64,000 bases of DNA from Puia dinghuensis (GTDB taxonomy: Bacteria > Bacteroidota > Bacteroidia > Chitinophagales > Chitinophagaceae): the NCBI RefSeq assembly GCF_014642875.1, contig NZ_BMJC01000002.1, forward strand, positions 496,001 through 560,000, read 5' to 3'. The translations under genes and the position numbers were made by a program. Numbering within the stretch: the stretch's first letter is position 1; each line of letters starts with the position of its first letter. Of this stretch, positions 26,494 to 34,495 are shown one piece after another. The notes beneath the pieces were generated by a model. It was not told the origin of the DNA and searched no databases. It saw only the letters and a program-made list of their open reading frames with translations.

Positions 26494-27579
26494 ATGCAAA
26501 GAAAATTTTTTATCGTGCTGGCGCTGTTTGCAGGGACCACGGGCCGGGCGCAATTGCAGGTGCAGGACAGGGGTATTCTTTATGTAGCCGACGGAGCGAT
26601 CCTCACCGTGCAGGGGAACATCGATTCGAAGGCGGACATTCTCGGGCCGGGCACCGTACTGTTAAAGGGAGTGTCGCTGCAACAGGTGAATATGAATGGT
26701 TTCCTCATCCCTACTCTTCAATTGGACAATAAAGCGGGCGCTTCTCTGGAAGGCGATGTCCATATTGGCAACCGGCTCGTTCTCAGCACAGGCAGCATGA
26801 GCCTCAACGCAGCGAACCTTTTTCTCGATGCCGGGGCAGTCATCGCCGGCTATGATAAGGACCACTACCTTATCACCAACGGGCAGGGAATGTTGATCAG
26901 GAGAGCGCTGGGACATGCCGCTTTTACTTTCCCGGTGGGGGGCTCCGGTGACCGGTATAATCCACTAACTCTTTCACAAGCGGGCACAATACATGATATC
27001 GGGTTGAGGGCGATGCCGGGGATATTATCTAATGGCGAGAGCGGTATTCCCCTGACAAGTGCAGCGGTGAACGTCAGTTGGGAGCTGAAGGAGCTTACAA
27101 CCGGAACGAACGACCTGGTGATGATCGCGGATTGGGATGCCGGTGATGAGCTTCCCGGATTTGACAGGAGCCATGCAGGGATTGTTCGTTACGAAGACGG
27201 AAAGGGATGGGACAGGATGGCGGCTGGTGATGTGTCGGTTGTAGAAGGTCGTTATACAATGGCGGTTGTCGGCCAGGCCCGGACCGGTGTATTTTCAATA
27301 GCGACGATCGAGGCTGCGGCGGGTGCGGAGAGCATCCGGGTCTTCCCGAATCCGGCGAGAATGGGCTTTTATGTTTATCTGCCGGCCAAGGCCGGGGAGA
27401 AGACGGTGCTACATCTCTTTGATCTGCGTGGGCGGCTGGTGAAGAGCCAGGAGGTGAGTGGAGCCGGTGAACATTATTTTGTGTTGGATGAGGGGATAGC
27501 GGCGGGGACCTATCTTCTGCAGGTGATGCATGAAGGGGTGAGTGTTGGGAGTAAAAAGATCGTTGTCGTGAAACCTTAA
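26494..27579 (+). CDS. Secreted protein with T9SS type A sorting domain
   Basis: A 361-residue protein with a signal peptide (to about 19), a beta-strand-rich body of unknown family (residues about 20-270) and a C-terminal type A sorting domain of about 80 residues: SIRVFPNPARMGFYVYLP, then LFDLRGRLVKSQEV and AGTYLLQV. The domain directs export through the type IX secretion system, with removal and attachment to the cell surface or release. The body opens with regularly spaced strands around LTVQGNIDS, typical of the 'outer membrane fibre partner' proteins that follow S74 proteins in this group. Co-transcribed with the fibre gene. Confidence 0.85.
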   Translation: MQRKFFIVLALFAGTTGRAQLQVQDRGILYVADGAILTVQGNIDSKADILGPGTVLLKGVSLQQVNMNGFLIPTLQLDNKAGASLEGDVHIGNRLVLSTGSMSLNAANLFLDAGAVIAGYDKDHYLITNGQGMLIRRALGHAAFTFPVGGSGDRYNPLTLSQAGTIHDIGLRAMPGILSNGESGIPLTSAAVNVSWELKELTTGTNDLVMIADWDAGDELPGFDRSHAGIVRYEDGKGWDRMAAGDVSVVEGRYTMAVVGQARTGVFSIATIEAAAGAESIRVFPNPARMGFYVYLPAKAGEKTVLHLFDLRGRLVKSQEVSGAGEHYFVLDEGIAAGTYLLQVMHEGVSVGSKKIVVVKP

Positions 27580-27584
27580 ATGAT

Positions 27585-27616
27585 GAGGCCCAGCTTTTGG
27601 CGGGGCCTCTATTTCT
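27585..27616 (+). terminator. Terminator after the T9SS-sorted protein gene
   Basis: Arms GAGGCCC (27585-27591) and GGGCCTC (27603-27609) pair perfectly, with extra pairing in the loop, followed by TATTTCTTT. It lies between convergent genes and ends at the stop of the leftward gene. Confidence 0.65.
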
Positions 27617-28096
27617 TTAGTGACGATCGTGGCCGTAGTGGTGGCCATTATCGTGGTGGCGCCATTCTTCGTCGGCTTCGTGCTGGTCGTGCCAGTGATC
27701 CTGATAACGATCGTCATGGTTGTTGCGGATGACCTCCTGCTGATCGTGTTCGCCGCGGAAATGATCATAATCGCGGCGATGTTCGTCATAGTGCAGGTAA
27801 GGTTGCGGCTCGTTGCAGACTACCTTGTGGCAGTGATAGAGGTCGTAGCCCCGATATTGGGGAGGCAGCTCGCGGGAGAATGTCCAGTGCCCTTCCCGTT
27901 GATAGATGAATTGATGATCGGGAACATAATAATAACACTGGATGTCGGGAATATAATAATATTCCACATGATCGTAGCCTGTGGGGCCCCAGGAAGGCTG
28001 GGCGCCGATGTTGACGGATAATGAAACCTGGGCCTGTGTGTGGTTTACGAGAGCAGTTGCTATGAAGACGGCTCCTGCTAACAGTAGTTTTTTCAT
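27617..28096 (-). CDS. Small secreted protein with His/Asp-rich C-terminus
   Basis: A 159-residue protein with a signal peptide (to about 22). Residues 23-95 hold a Tyr-rich module (GPTGYDHVEYYYIPDIQCYY, then LPPQYRGYDLYHCHKVV) that recurs in Bacteroidota hypothetical proteins. From about 100 to the end the sequence is dominated by His, Asp, Glu and Arg, with more than fifteen His, ending HHYGHDRH. This tail looks disordered and able to bind divalent metals; function is not established. A good promoter is visible upstream. Confidence 0.78.
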   Translation of the reverse strand: MKKLLLAGAVFIATALVNHTQAQVSLSVNIGAQPSWGPTGYDHVEYYYIPDIQCYYYVPDHQFIYQREGHWTFSRELPPQYRGYDLYHCHKVVCNEPQPYLHYDEHRRDYDHFRGEHDQQEVIRNNHDDRYQDHWHDQHEADEEWRHHDNGHHYGHDRH

Positions 28097-28127
28097 ACGC
28101 TTTGAGATTTAGATGATAATATGAAGG

Positions 28128-28157
28128 CAAAGCTAATGCCAATTTTCTGTCCGGCAA
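28128..28157 (-). promoter_or_regulatory. Promoter of the His/Asp-rich protein gene
   Basis: On the minus strand a TTG (28157-28155) and an exact -7 box TAGCTTTG (28135-28128) are 19 bases apart, the best-formed Bacteroidota promoter in the window. Predicted start about 25 bases before the ATG. Confidence 0.68.
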
Positions 28158-28233
28158 CCATTCCGGCCGTGATTCCGTACAGTAAAGAAGAGTAGCTATC
28201 TTAACCATTTTTCACATTTAAAAAAAGCGTTTT

Positions 28234-28833
28234 ATGAAAACCAGACCATCTGGCTGGGTGGCCTTATTGTGCCCTGTCGTTTTTCTCTGCCTTTGCCTTT
28301 CTTGTCAAAAATCTGTTAATAAGGGCCTGACAGCAACCTCCGACTCAACGGCTATTTTTTCGGCCACCATTGCCGGGACAAACTGGAATGCGGATTCCGT
28401 AGCCGCGGTATTGCTCGGTTCGGACGACCACCCGGGCGGCAAGACGATGACCATCAGCGGCTTTAGCGCAGACACACAGATCGTTGTCCTATTACACGAT
28501 ACTTCGGTGACGACGGCCACCGACAGCAGCATCGGCGTCCATCAATATGTAGTTGGGTATCCCTGGCCGGGCGCGGAGTTTAGTTTCCTGGCTGACAAGA
28601 TCAAGATCCACGACGACTCGGTATGGCAGCACCAGGGCATTGCGGAGAGCGGGTCGGCGACGGTCACCGCTTCGAGTGCGACCACCAAGAAAGTTTCAGG
28701 AACCTTTAGTTTTACTGCCGCTGTGATCACGGTCGATACGACTGCCGGACTGGGTGGGTTCAAGGTAGACACGGTGAATATCAGCAACGGGAAGTTCACG
28801 AATATTCCGTATACGTGGGTGCATAGGCATTGA
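28234..28833 (+). CDS. Small lipoprotein, DUF6252-like
   Basis: A 199-residue lipoprotein: hydrophobic signal with lipobox LCLSC (Cys about 24), then a beta-rich domain that opens FSATIAGTNWNADSV, a pattern seen in Bacteroidota lipoproteins grouped as DUF6252. The domain continues with TMTISGFSADTQIVVLL and closes with strands around KVSGTFSFTA and SNGKFTNIPY. Function is unknown. It is divergent from the His/Asp-rich protein gene and converges on mutS2, with a repeat element between them. Confidence 0.72.
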   Translation: MKTRPSGWVALLCPVVFLCLCLSCQKSVNKGLTATSDSTAIFSATIAGTNWNADSVAAVLLGSDDHPGGKTMTISGFSADTQIVVLLHDTSVTTATDSSIGVHQYVVGYPWPGAEFSFLADKIKIHDDSVWQHQGIAESGSATVTASSATTKKVSGTFSFTAAVITVDTTAGLGGFKVDTVNISNGKFTNIPYTWVHRH

Positions 28834-28842
28834 GGGTTAGGG

Positions 28843-28894
28843 TTAGCCGGCCGGGCTAATGTCGGGCCTTCGGCCGGACGACTGCTAGTCGTCC
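28843..28894 (+). repeat. Three-hairpin repeat element, copy 2 (short first hairpin)
   Basis: Hairpin B is 28865-28875 (GGCC-TTC-GGCC) and hairpin C 28876-28894 (arms GGACGACT/AGTCGTCC, loop GCT), directly joined and with the same 4-3-4 and 8-3-8 geometry as the other copies. Upstream is a short stem TTAGCC/GGCTAA (28843-28859). The string GGGCTAATGTC just before B is identical to copy 3. The mutS2 stop codon (28885-28887) lies across the loop of C. Confidence 0.75.
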
Positions 28895-30999
28895 AGGGCC
28901 TCCTGGGGTTTGTCCTGGACGACGGTGAGATCGGCGAGTTCGACGGTGATGGGGACGAGGCCTACCTGCACGATGGCTTTTTTACCACGGATCTCTTTTA
29001 CGGTGCCGACCTGGTGGTTCTTTTTCATCATGACCTTGTTGCCTAATTCCACGCTGCCGCCGACCTCGGTGTATTTAGCGTCGAATTTCTTCCGCACCTT
29101 TTCGTTGACCTGTTTTTCCTTTTGTTTGAAGAGAAGGGCCTGCATTTGTTTGATGACCTCGTTCTTGTCTTCGGCCTTGCGCCAGTCGAGGACTATTTGC
29201 CGGAGCTTACGCTCCATCTCCCTAAGATAGGCGATGCGTTCTTCGGTGATCTTGTTCTGGTGTTTGAGCAATTCGACCTGTTGCTCGTGGCGTTCACGAT
29301 GGATGAGCGCCTCCATTTCCTTCTTCAGTTTTTCGTTCTCCCTGAGAAGGCGGTTGAGGTCTTTTTCTTTCTTCTCGAGATCGCGGAGGTCCTGCTCGGT
29401 GGCGTTTAACAGTTTGTCGAGACGGAAGTGGTCTTCGTCAACAAGTGTGCGGGCGCGTTGGATGAGCCGGGGTTCAAGGCCGATGCGTTCGGCGATGGAG
29501 AAGGTATAAGAGCTGCCGGGTTTGCCGACGGTGAGTTTGTAGAGCGGCAGGAGATTTGTTTCGTCGAAGGCCATGGCGCCGTTGATGATACCGGCTGTTT
29601 TGCCGGCCATGACCTTTAGGTTGAGATAGTGTGTAGTGACGATGCCAAAGGCGTGCTTACGGACGAGTTCTTCCAATATCACTTCGGCAAAGGCGCCGCC
29701 GAGGTTGGGGTCGGAACCACTGCCCAGCTCGTCGATGAAGAAGAGGGTCCTGCCATTGGCATTCTCCATGAAATACTTCATATTCTTGAGATGGGAGCTG
29801 TAGGTGCTGAGTTCGAATTCGATGCTTTGGGTGTCCCCGATGTGGATCATCAGCTGTTTGAAGATGCCCATCTCGCTGTCGGGGTGGACGGGGACGAGCA
29901 GGCCGCTCTGGAGCATCAGCTGCAGGAGGCCTACGGTCTTTAGCGTCACGGTCTTTCCACCGGCGTTGGGCCCCGAAATGACGAGGAGCCGATCTTTGTC
30001 ATTAAGGGTGATGTCGGTGGGGATGGTGGGTTTATTGTTCTTGCGATTGTACAGCAGCAATAGCGGATGGTAGGCCTGTCTCAGGCCGACATGGGACTTA
30101 TCCAGCAGTTGGGGGAAATTACCGTTCATGTCGATGGCGAGGCGGGCTTTTGCGCGGATGAAGTCGTATTCCCCAAGAATGTCGTGCCACACCTGTAACA
30201 GGGGGGCATAGCCGGAGAGGCGGGCAGTGAGTTCGCGCAGTATACGGTTGACCTCCTTGCTTTCGGCGTGTTCGAGGGAGAAGACCTCGTTGTTGAGTTC
30301 GATGGTCTCTTCGGGTTCTACGAAACTTGTCCGGCGGGTGTCACTTTCGCCGTGAAGGATGCCTTTGACCTGCCGTTTGTGTTCGGCAAAGATGGCCACG
30401 ACGCGGCGGCCGTTGAGGAAGGATTCTTCAATGTCGGCAACATAGCCGGCCTTGCCGAGCTTGCTGAGTATGCGGTCGAAGACGCGGCGGAGTTCGTTGC
30501 GCTTGCGGTAGAGGCTGAGGCGGATGTCGGCGAGGTCCTGGGACGCGGTGTCGCGGACGGTGCCCGATTCATCGAGTATCTCGTCGATGGCTTTTACGAT
30601 AGCTTTTTCGTAATGGGTGTTCTCAATGACTTTTGTCAGTGCCGGGTAGGCAATTCTTCTTTCGGAGTCGAACCAGCGGAAGATGGAATCCATGCTTTCG
30701 GCGAGGCGGCGCACCTGGAGGAATTGTTCGCCGGAGAGAACGGCGCCGGGGATGGAGAGCAGCTTTAGTTCGCGTGCGAGGTTGAGCGTATGATCATTGG
30801 GAAAATACTGTCCGTTCTGCAGCAGGAGCTTGAATTCGTGGGACTGCCGCAGTTCGAGCTCGATGAAATCCCGGCGGGTATGGATGCGGAGATCTTCGGC
30901 CATAGACCGGGCGTATTCCGTGTTGCAGTGTTCAGCCAGGAGCGCCTTTACTTTGTCGAATTCGAGTTGCAGCAGGGCCGATTCGGGAAAAATCTTCAT
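28885..30999 (-). CDS. mutS2: MutS2-family ATPase lacking an Smr domain
   Basis: A 704-residue MutS2-type protein: helical core and lever (1-300), ABC-like ATPase with Walker A GPNAGGKT at 343-350, Walker B with LFFIDELGSGSD near 422-433, then a long coiled coil (about 510-625) and a short KOW-like beta segment (HQVGTVKEIRGKKAIVQVG). MutS2 rescues collided ribosomes or suppresses recombination, depending on species. Typical members are about 780-830 residues with a C-terminal Smr nuclease domain; none is present here, and only 50 bases separate the stop from the next gene. The last codons and the stop lie in a repeat element. Confidence 0.88.
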   Translation of the reverse strand: MKIFPESALLQLEFDKVKALLAEHCNTEYARSMAEDLRIHTRRDFIELELRQSHEFKLLLQNGQYFPNDHTLNLARELKLLSIPGAVLSGEQFLQVRRLAESMDSIFRWFDSERRIAYPALTKVIENTHYEKAIVKAIDEILDESGTVRDTASQDLADIRLSLYRKRNELRRVFDRILSKLGKAGYVADIEESFLNGRRVVAIFAEHKRQVKGILHGESDTRRTSFVEPEETIELNNEVFSLEHAESKEVNRILRELTARLSGYAPLLQVWHDILGEYDFIRAKARLAIDMNGNFPQLLDKSHVGLRQAYHPLLLLYNRKNNKPTIPTDITLNDKDRLLVISGPNAGGKTVTLKTVGLLQLMLQSGLLVPVHPDSEMGIFKQLMIHIGDTQSIEFELSTYSSHLKNMKYFMENANGRTLFFIDELGSGSDPNLGGAFAEVILEELVRKHAFGIVTTHYLNLKVMAGKTAGIINGAMAFDETNLLPLYKLTVGKPGSSYTFSIAERIGLEPRLIQRARTLVDEDHFRLDKLLNATEQDLRDLEKKEKDLNRLLRENEKLKKEMEALIHRERHEQQVELLKHQNKITEERIAYLREMERKLRQIVLDWRKAEDKNEVIKQMQALLFKQKEKQVNEKVRKKFDAKYTEVGGSVELGNKVMMKKNHQVGTVKEIRGKKAIVQVGLVPITVELADLTVVQDKPQEALDD

Positions 31000-31014
31000 T
31001 CAATCTTTTGGGTG

Positions 31015-31043
31015 GACCCGGGCCTCCGGCCCGGGTCTTTTTT
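31015..31043 (+). terminator. Strong hairpin with T-tract, oriented against mutS2
   Basis: A perfect 10-bp GC-rich stem (GACCCGGGCC/GGCCCGGGTC, loop TCC) followed by six T on the plus strand. It has the shape of an intrinsic terminator for rightward transcription, but all genes around it are leftward. On the minus strand it lies in the mutS2 leader, between the apparent promoter and the ATG. Confidence 0.6.
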
Positions 31044-31050
31044 GAGCTAG

Positions 31051-31058
31051 CAAAGGTA
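31051..31058 (-). promoter_or_regulatory. Candidate -7 box of mutS2
   Basis: Minus-strand TACCTTTG, exact TAnnTTTG, 52 bases before the mutS2 ATG and just after the isochorismatase stop. No -33 box at ideal spacing. Confidence 0.45.
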
Positions 31059-31073
31059 CAAAAAAGATTGAGG

Positions 31074-31649
31074 TTATTTGTTGAGACCGGCGATCCATTG
31101 TTCGGTGGTGAGGACGTCGGCCCGGCGGGGGAAGACCTTGCCCAGCAGGACATTATGCACTTCGGGGTCACGGTCGGCGCAGCCATCGGACAGAATGGTG
31201 ACGAGATAGTCCTTGTCAATGGCTTCGGTATACGTAGATAGTACGACGCCGCTGGTGGCGATGCCGGCGAGGACGAGGTTATAGATGCGATTGGCGCGCA
31301 GCAGGACGTCGAGGTCGCTGCCGGAGAAGGCGCCGAGGCGGCGTTTTGTAATGACGATGTCTTCCGGCTGGAGTCCGAGCGCCGGGTCGACGGTAGGATC
31401 TTCCAAGTTACCTAAAGCGCCACTTTTGATAGTAGGGGCCATCTTGCTATACGGGCTCAACTCGGGATAGCCTTTGCGAAAGCCGACGACGACATAAAAC
31501 ACCGGGATACCGGATTTGCGGGCGGCGGCAATGGCTTGTTTGAGGGTGGCGATGAGTGCGGACGCATTTTCACCCACCATCGTCATCGTGGGGGATTGGA
31601 TGTCCATCACGAGCAGTGCGGTGGCTAGAGCCTGGCTGTTTTTTTCCAT
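31074..31649 (-). CDS. Isochorismatase-like hydrolase without the usual catalytic Cys
   Basis: A 191-residue isochorismatase-superfamily protein. The catalytic Asp is in VMDIQSP (Asp16), and the Lys is in ITKRRLGAFSGSDL. Where cysteine hydrolases have Cys in a GVxTxxC segment, this protein has Val (GIATSGVVLST), so it is not a classical cysteine amidase; a well-populated Cys-less subfamily has this form. Activity is therefore uncertain. The start overlaps the end of the MFS gene by 25 bases, and the operon order is marR-MFS-this gene. Confidence 0.82.
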   Translation of the reverse strand: MEKNSQALATALLVMDIQSPTMTMVGENASALIATLKQAIAAARKSGIPVFYVVVGFRKGYPELSPYSKMAPTIKSGALGNLEDPTVDPALGLQPEDIVITKRRLGAFSGSDLDVLLRANRIYNLVLAGIATSGVVLSTYTEAIDKDYLVTILSDGCADRDPEVHNVLLGKVFPRRADVLTTEQWIAGLNK

Positions 31650-32929
31650 GTTGTATCAGTATTGATTTGTTTGACAGTGGCAGATGTTCTTTCAGCGGCG
31701 GTTTTTGCATGGTCTCTTGCCGCCGTGGTGAGGTATTTCCAATAGATGGCGACGACGACGAGGGCGACAAGGCCTTCGCCCAGGACAGTGTTTTGTGCGC
31801 CGGCGTATTGGGATACAGTCCCGACAAGAAGGCTTCCGAGTGGCATCATGCCAAAATAAGACATGGCAAAATAACTGATGACGCGGCCACGCATTTCAGG
31901 TGCAACGGTGGTTTGAATAATGGTGTTGGTTATCGTTGTCTGCGCCATCATGCCGAAGCCGGCGACGACGGCAAAAAGCATCGCGAGGGGAAAATAGCTG
32001 GTATAGGAGAAACAGATGAGGCCGACACCAAAGATGATGGTGTTGGTACGCAAGATCTTTTTACGGCTGGCCGTCGTATTCTTGGTGCGCGAGGCAAGAT
32101 AGAGGGCGCCGCTGATGGCGCCAAGGCCGATGAAGCTGTCGATGACGCCGAAGGTGGCGGCATTCCCGTGGAAGATGACCTTTGCATAGATGGGCAGGAG
32201 GGTCGCGTAGGGGATGACGAAGAGGCTCATCGCGGCGAGCATAAGAATGACGCGGGCGATGGACGGGGTATTCCGAAGGTAGTGCCAGCCGTCCTTCAAC
32301 TCCGTGAGGGGTGCTTTTTTATGGATCTTGCGGACATAGGGCGGCAGTTTCATCCGCAACAGCGAGATGATAACAGCGATGAAGCTGGCGGCGTTGAGGG
32401 CGAAGCAGACGCCATCGCCCAGTTTGTGCAGGATGAAGCCGGCAATGGCCGGACCGACAAGCCGGGCAAGGTTGACCATCGTCGAGTTGAGGGCAAGAGC
32501 GTTTGGCAGGTTTTCCTTGTCATCAACCATATCGTAGACCATAGCCTGGCGGGCGGGGACGTCGAATGCGTTGATTGAGCCGAGGACGACGCCCAGCCCG
32601 AGGATAACCCAAACATTGTAATGTCCTGTGAAGATGAGGATGGCGAGCAGTAAGGACTGAACACCGGAGGCTGCCTGGGTGAAAAGAAGGACGCGGAAGC
32701 GATCATATCGGTCGGACACAACGCCACCGGCTGTCGAGAGCAGAAACGAAGGAAATTGGGTGCAGAAAAGCGAGAGCCCCAGCATGAAGCTGGAATGCGT
32801 GAGGGTGTAGACAACCCAGCTGACGGCCGTGCGCTGCATCCAGGTGCCGATGAGAGAAACAGACTGGCCATAGAAATACAACCGGTAGTTTCTGCTGTGC
32901 ATGGCGCGGAAAGCGGTGAGCCTATTCAT
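31625..32929 (-). CDS. MFS exporter of the EntS/MFS_3 type
   Basis: A 434-residue major facilitator with 12 predicted helices. The N-terminus (RNYRLYFYGQSVSLIGTWMQ), the GGVVSDRYDRFRVLL loop-2/3 motif and the NAFDVPARQAMVYDMV segment are typical of the EntS-like MFS_3 subgroup, which exports siderophores or drugs. Substrate unknown. It overlaps the MarR gene by eight bases and the isochorismatase-like gene by 25 bases, forming a tight three-gene operon under probable MarR control. Confidence 0.88.
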   Translation of the reverse strand: MNRLTAFRAMHSRNYRLYFYGQSVSLIGTWMQRTAVSWVVYTLTHSSFMLGLSLFCTQFPSFLLSTAGGVVSDRYDRFRVLLFTQAASGVQSLLLAILIFTGHYNVWVILGLGVVLGSINAFDVPARQAMVYDMVDDKENLPNALALNSTMVNLARLVGPAIAGFILHKLGDGVCFALNAASFIAVIISLLRMKLPPYVRKIHKKAPLTELKDGWHYLRNTPSIARVILMLAAMSLFVIPYATLLPIYAKVIFHGNAATFGVIDSFIGLGAISGALYLASRTKNTTASRKKILRTNTIIFGVGLICFSYTSYFPLAMLFAVVAGFGMMAQTTITNTIIQTTVAPEMRGRVISYFAMSYFGMMPLGSLLVGTVSQYAGAQNTVLGEGLVALVVVAIYWKYLTTAARDHAKTAAERTSATVKQINTDTTWKKTARL

Positions 32930-33392
32930 CGATGAGTTTTGTTAAGATGTTCAAAGCGGCGGCGAGGGTGTCCTTTTCTGCCGGAGTTAGTTTTTCCTGC
33001 ATGGCCCGGGCCAGCCATTCCTGTTTATCCTGCCTGATCTGTTCGACATAGGCTTTACCGGCCGCTGTCAGGGAAAGAAGCACTTTGCGCTTGTCTTCGC
33101 CGGAGGGAGTCTTTTCGATATAGCTCAGCTCGGCGAGATGATTGATCACCTGGGACATCGACTGGGTGGTCACCTTTTCGGTGCGGGCGATGTCGGAGGG
33201 CGCCAATTGGGCGTCGGGATAAAGGAGACCAAGCGTAGAGCGTTCGGTAAGAGAGAGTTGCGCGTCGTTGCGGGTTTGGCGGCGGAGGAGTTTGACCAAC
33301 CGGTGGATGGTGATGCGGAAGTTAGAGGCGAGTTCGATGTCGCGGGAGCCGGGGCCATGGGTGATGGCGTCCGGAGCTATTGGGCTTTTCAT
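32922..33392 (-). CDS. MarR-family transcriptional regulator
   Basis: A 156-residue winged-helix regulator. The DNA-binding part includes LAPSDIARTEKVTTQSMSQV (recognition helix), then the beta-wing LSYIEKTPSGEDKRKVLLSLT with the family Asp-x-Arg-Lys. First gene of an operon with an exporter and a hydrolase-like protein, the usual layout of a MarR-controlled efflux unit. Its promoter contains a short AT-rich palindrome suited to autorepression. Confidence 0.9.
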   Translation of the reverse strand: MKSPIAPDAITHGPGSRDIELASNFRITIHRLVKLLRRQTRNDAQLSLTERSTLGLLYPDAQLAPSDIARTEKVTTQSMSQVINHLAELSYIEKTPSGEDKRKVLLSLTAAGKAYVEQIRQDKQEWLARAMQEKLTPAEKDTLAAALNILTKLIDE

Positions 33393-33396
33393 AATA

Positions 33397-33427
33397 CGAA
33401 GGTAAACTTATAAAGTTACTTTACAAA
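33397..33427 (-). promoter_or_regulatory. MarR operon promoter with palindromic spacer
   Basis: On the minus strand TTTG (33427-33424), a 19-base spacer, then TACCTTCG (33404-33397; seven of eight with TAnnTTTG). The spacer contains the inverted repeat AACTT-ATA-AAGTT (33405-33417), nested in GTAA/TTAC. A repressor bound here would block the promoter; MarR autoregulation is inferred from position. Confidence 0.55.
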
Positions 33428-33472
33428 ATATTGGAACAACTTTTGTCCTGAAGGGATGTTATATTGTGCAAT

Positions 33473-34051
33473 ATGAACGACAACAAGATGCCCGCAGGGG
33501 TAAAAACAGAGACGGCGACCTTTGGTACCGGGTGTTTCTGGTGTACCGAGGCGATCTTCCAGGAATTGAAAGGGGTGATCTCGGTGACGTCCGGGTATAT
33601 GGGGGGAACGGTGGCGAACCCCACGTATGAAGAAGTTTGTACGGGGACGACGGGGCATGCGGAATGCTTACAGATAGTATATGACCCTTCCGTAGTCAGC
33701 TATGACGAGCTGCTGGAAGTTTTTTGGGAGTCGCATGATCCCACCCAACTTAACCGGCAGGGTAATGATGTCGGAACCCAGTACCGCAGCGCTGTCTTCT
33801 ATCATAACGAAGAACAACGAAAGAAGGCGGAAGAGTACAAGGAACGGTTGAACAAGGAAGGCGCCTATCCCAAGCCGATAGTGACGGAAATAACGGCGGC
33901 CAGTACCTTCTATCCCGCCGAGGACTATCACCAGAACTATTACAATGACCATGGCTCGCAGCCGTATTGTTACCTGGTTATCAGGCCGAAAGTGGAGAAA
34001 TTCGAAAAGGTGTTCCATGATAAGCTGAAGAAGAATACGATGGAGAAATAA
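33473..34051 (+). CDS. msrA: Peptide-methionine (S)-S-oxide reductase MsrA
   Basis: A 192-residue MsrA that reduces methionine-S-sulfoxide in oxidised proteins with thioredoxin. Motif GCFWC at 20-24 with catalytic Cys21, then the GYMGGTVANPTYEEVCTGTTGHAE block and the DPTQLNRQGNDVGTQYRSA segment, split here between residues about 43-63 and 90-110. The ATG at 33473 is preferred to a TTG three codons earlier. No MsrB domain is attached. A terminator hairpin follows. Thioredoxin at 46691 could be the reductant. Confidence 0.95.
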   Translation: MNDNKMPAGVKTETATFGTGCFWCTEAIFQELKGVISVTSGYMGGTVANPTYEEVCTGTTGHAECLQIVYDPSVVSYDELLEVFWESHDPTQLNRQGNDVGTQYRSAVFYHNEEQRKKAEEYKERLNKEGAYPKPIVTEITAASTFYPAEDYHQNYYNDHGSQPYCYLVIRPKVEKFEKVFHDKLKKNTMEK

Positions 34052-34060
34052 ATTGGTTTT

Positions 34061-34087
34061 ATAAACCCTCGCTCCGCGAGGGTTTAT
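34061..34087. terminator. Terminator hairpin after msrA
   Basis: A perfect 12-bp stem (arms 34061-34072 and 34076-34087, loop TCC), AT-rich at its base so that the transcript ends in GGTTTATTGTTAT. Located 10 bases after the msrA stop. Confidence 0.65.
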
Positions 34088-34114
34088 TGTTATATTAGCC
34101 AAAAACTCCTAACC

Positions 34115-34453
34115 ATGATCATCTACGGATGGAAGTCTATCCAACTCTCCAGAGAACCTGTCGCCGAATCCTGCCCACATTGTCAAAACTACAATACACT
34201 GACCGTGTATGTCTTTCAGAAATATGCCCACGTATTCTGGATCCCTTTCTTCCCGATAGGCAAAACCGGCGCTTCCCAATGCGCGCACTGTAAGCAGGTG
34301 CTGAAATCGAAGCAGATGCCTCCTACCCTGAGACTGGCCTACGATAATGTCGCAACACAGGCGAAAACCCCGTACTGGACCTTTGTCGGTGTGGCGATAC
34401 TGGCAGTGGTGATCGTCATCGGTATGCTGGCAAGCGGTGGGCATTCCGAGTGA
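34115..34453 (+). CDS. Zinc-ribbon protein with one C-terminal membrane helix
   Basis: A 112-residue protein. A two-half zinc ribbon is formed by CPHC (about 20-23) and CAHC (about 56-59), and residues about 88-106 form one membrane helix, followed by a short tail. Between them is a hydrophobic aromatic segment (HVFWIPFFPIGK) typical of this small zinc-ribbon family. Function unknown; the ribbon faces the cytoplasm if the tail is outside. The ORF ends 42 bases before the end of the convergent FtsX permease gene. Confidence 0.82.
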   Translation: MIIYGWKSIQLSREPVAESCPHCQNYNTLTVYVFQKYAHVFWIPFFPIGKTGASQCAHCKQVLKSKQMPPTLRLAYDNVATQAKTPYWTFVGVAILAVVIVIGMLASGGHSE

Positions 34454-34495
34454 CGCGGCGCGCCTGGTGCGGAGCATTATATCGGGTGAGCCTCC

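Noticed and set aside
31556-32578. 340-codon open frame on the plus strand
   Set aside because: Covers the MFS and isochorismatase genes in antisense; Asp/Gly-rich with no domain.
31074-33392. Siderophore synthesis locus (isochorismatase plus EntS-like exporter)
   Set aside because: No isochorismate synthase, NRPS or other siderophore genes are nearby, and the isochorismatase-like protein belongs to a separate Cys-less subgroup.
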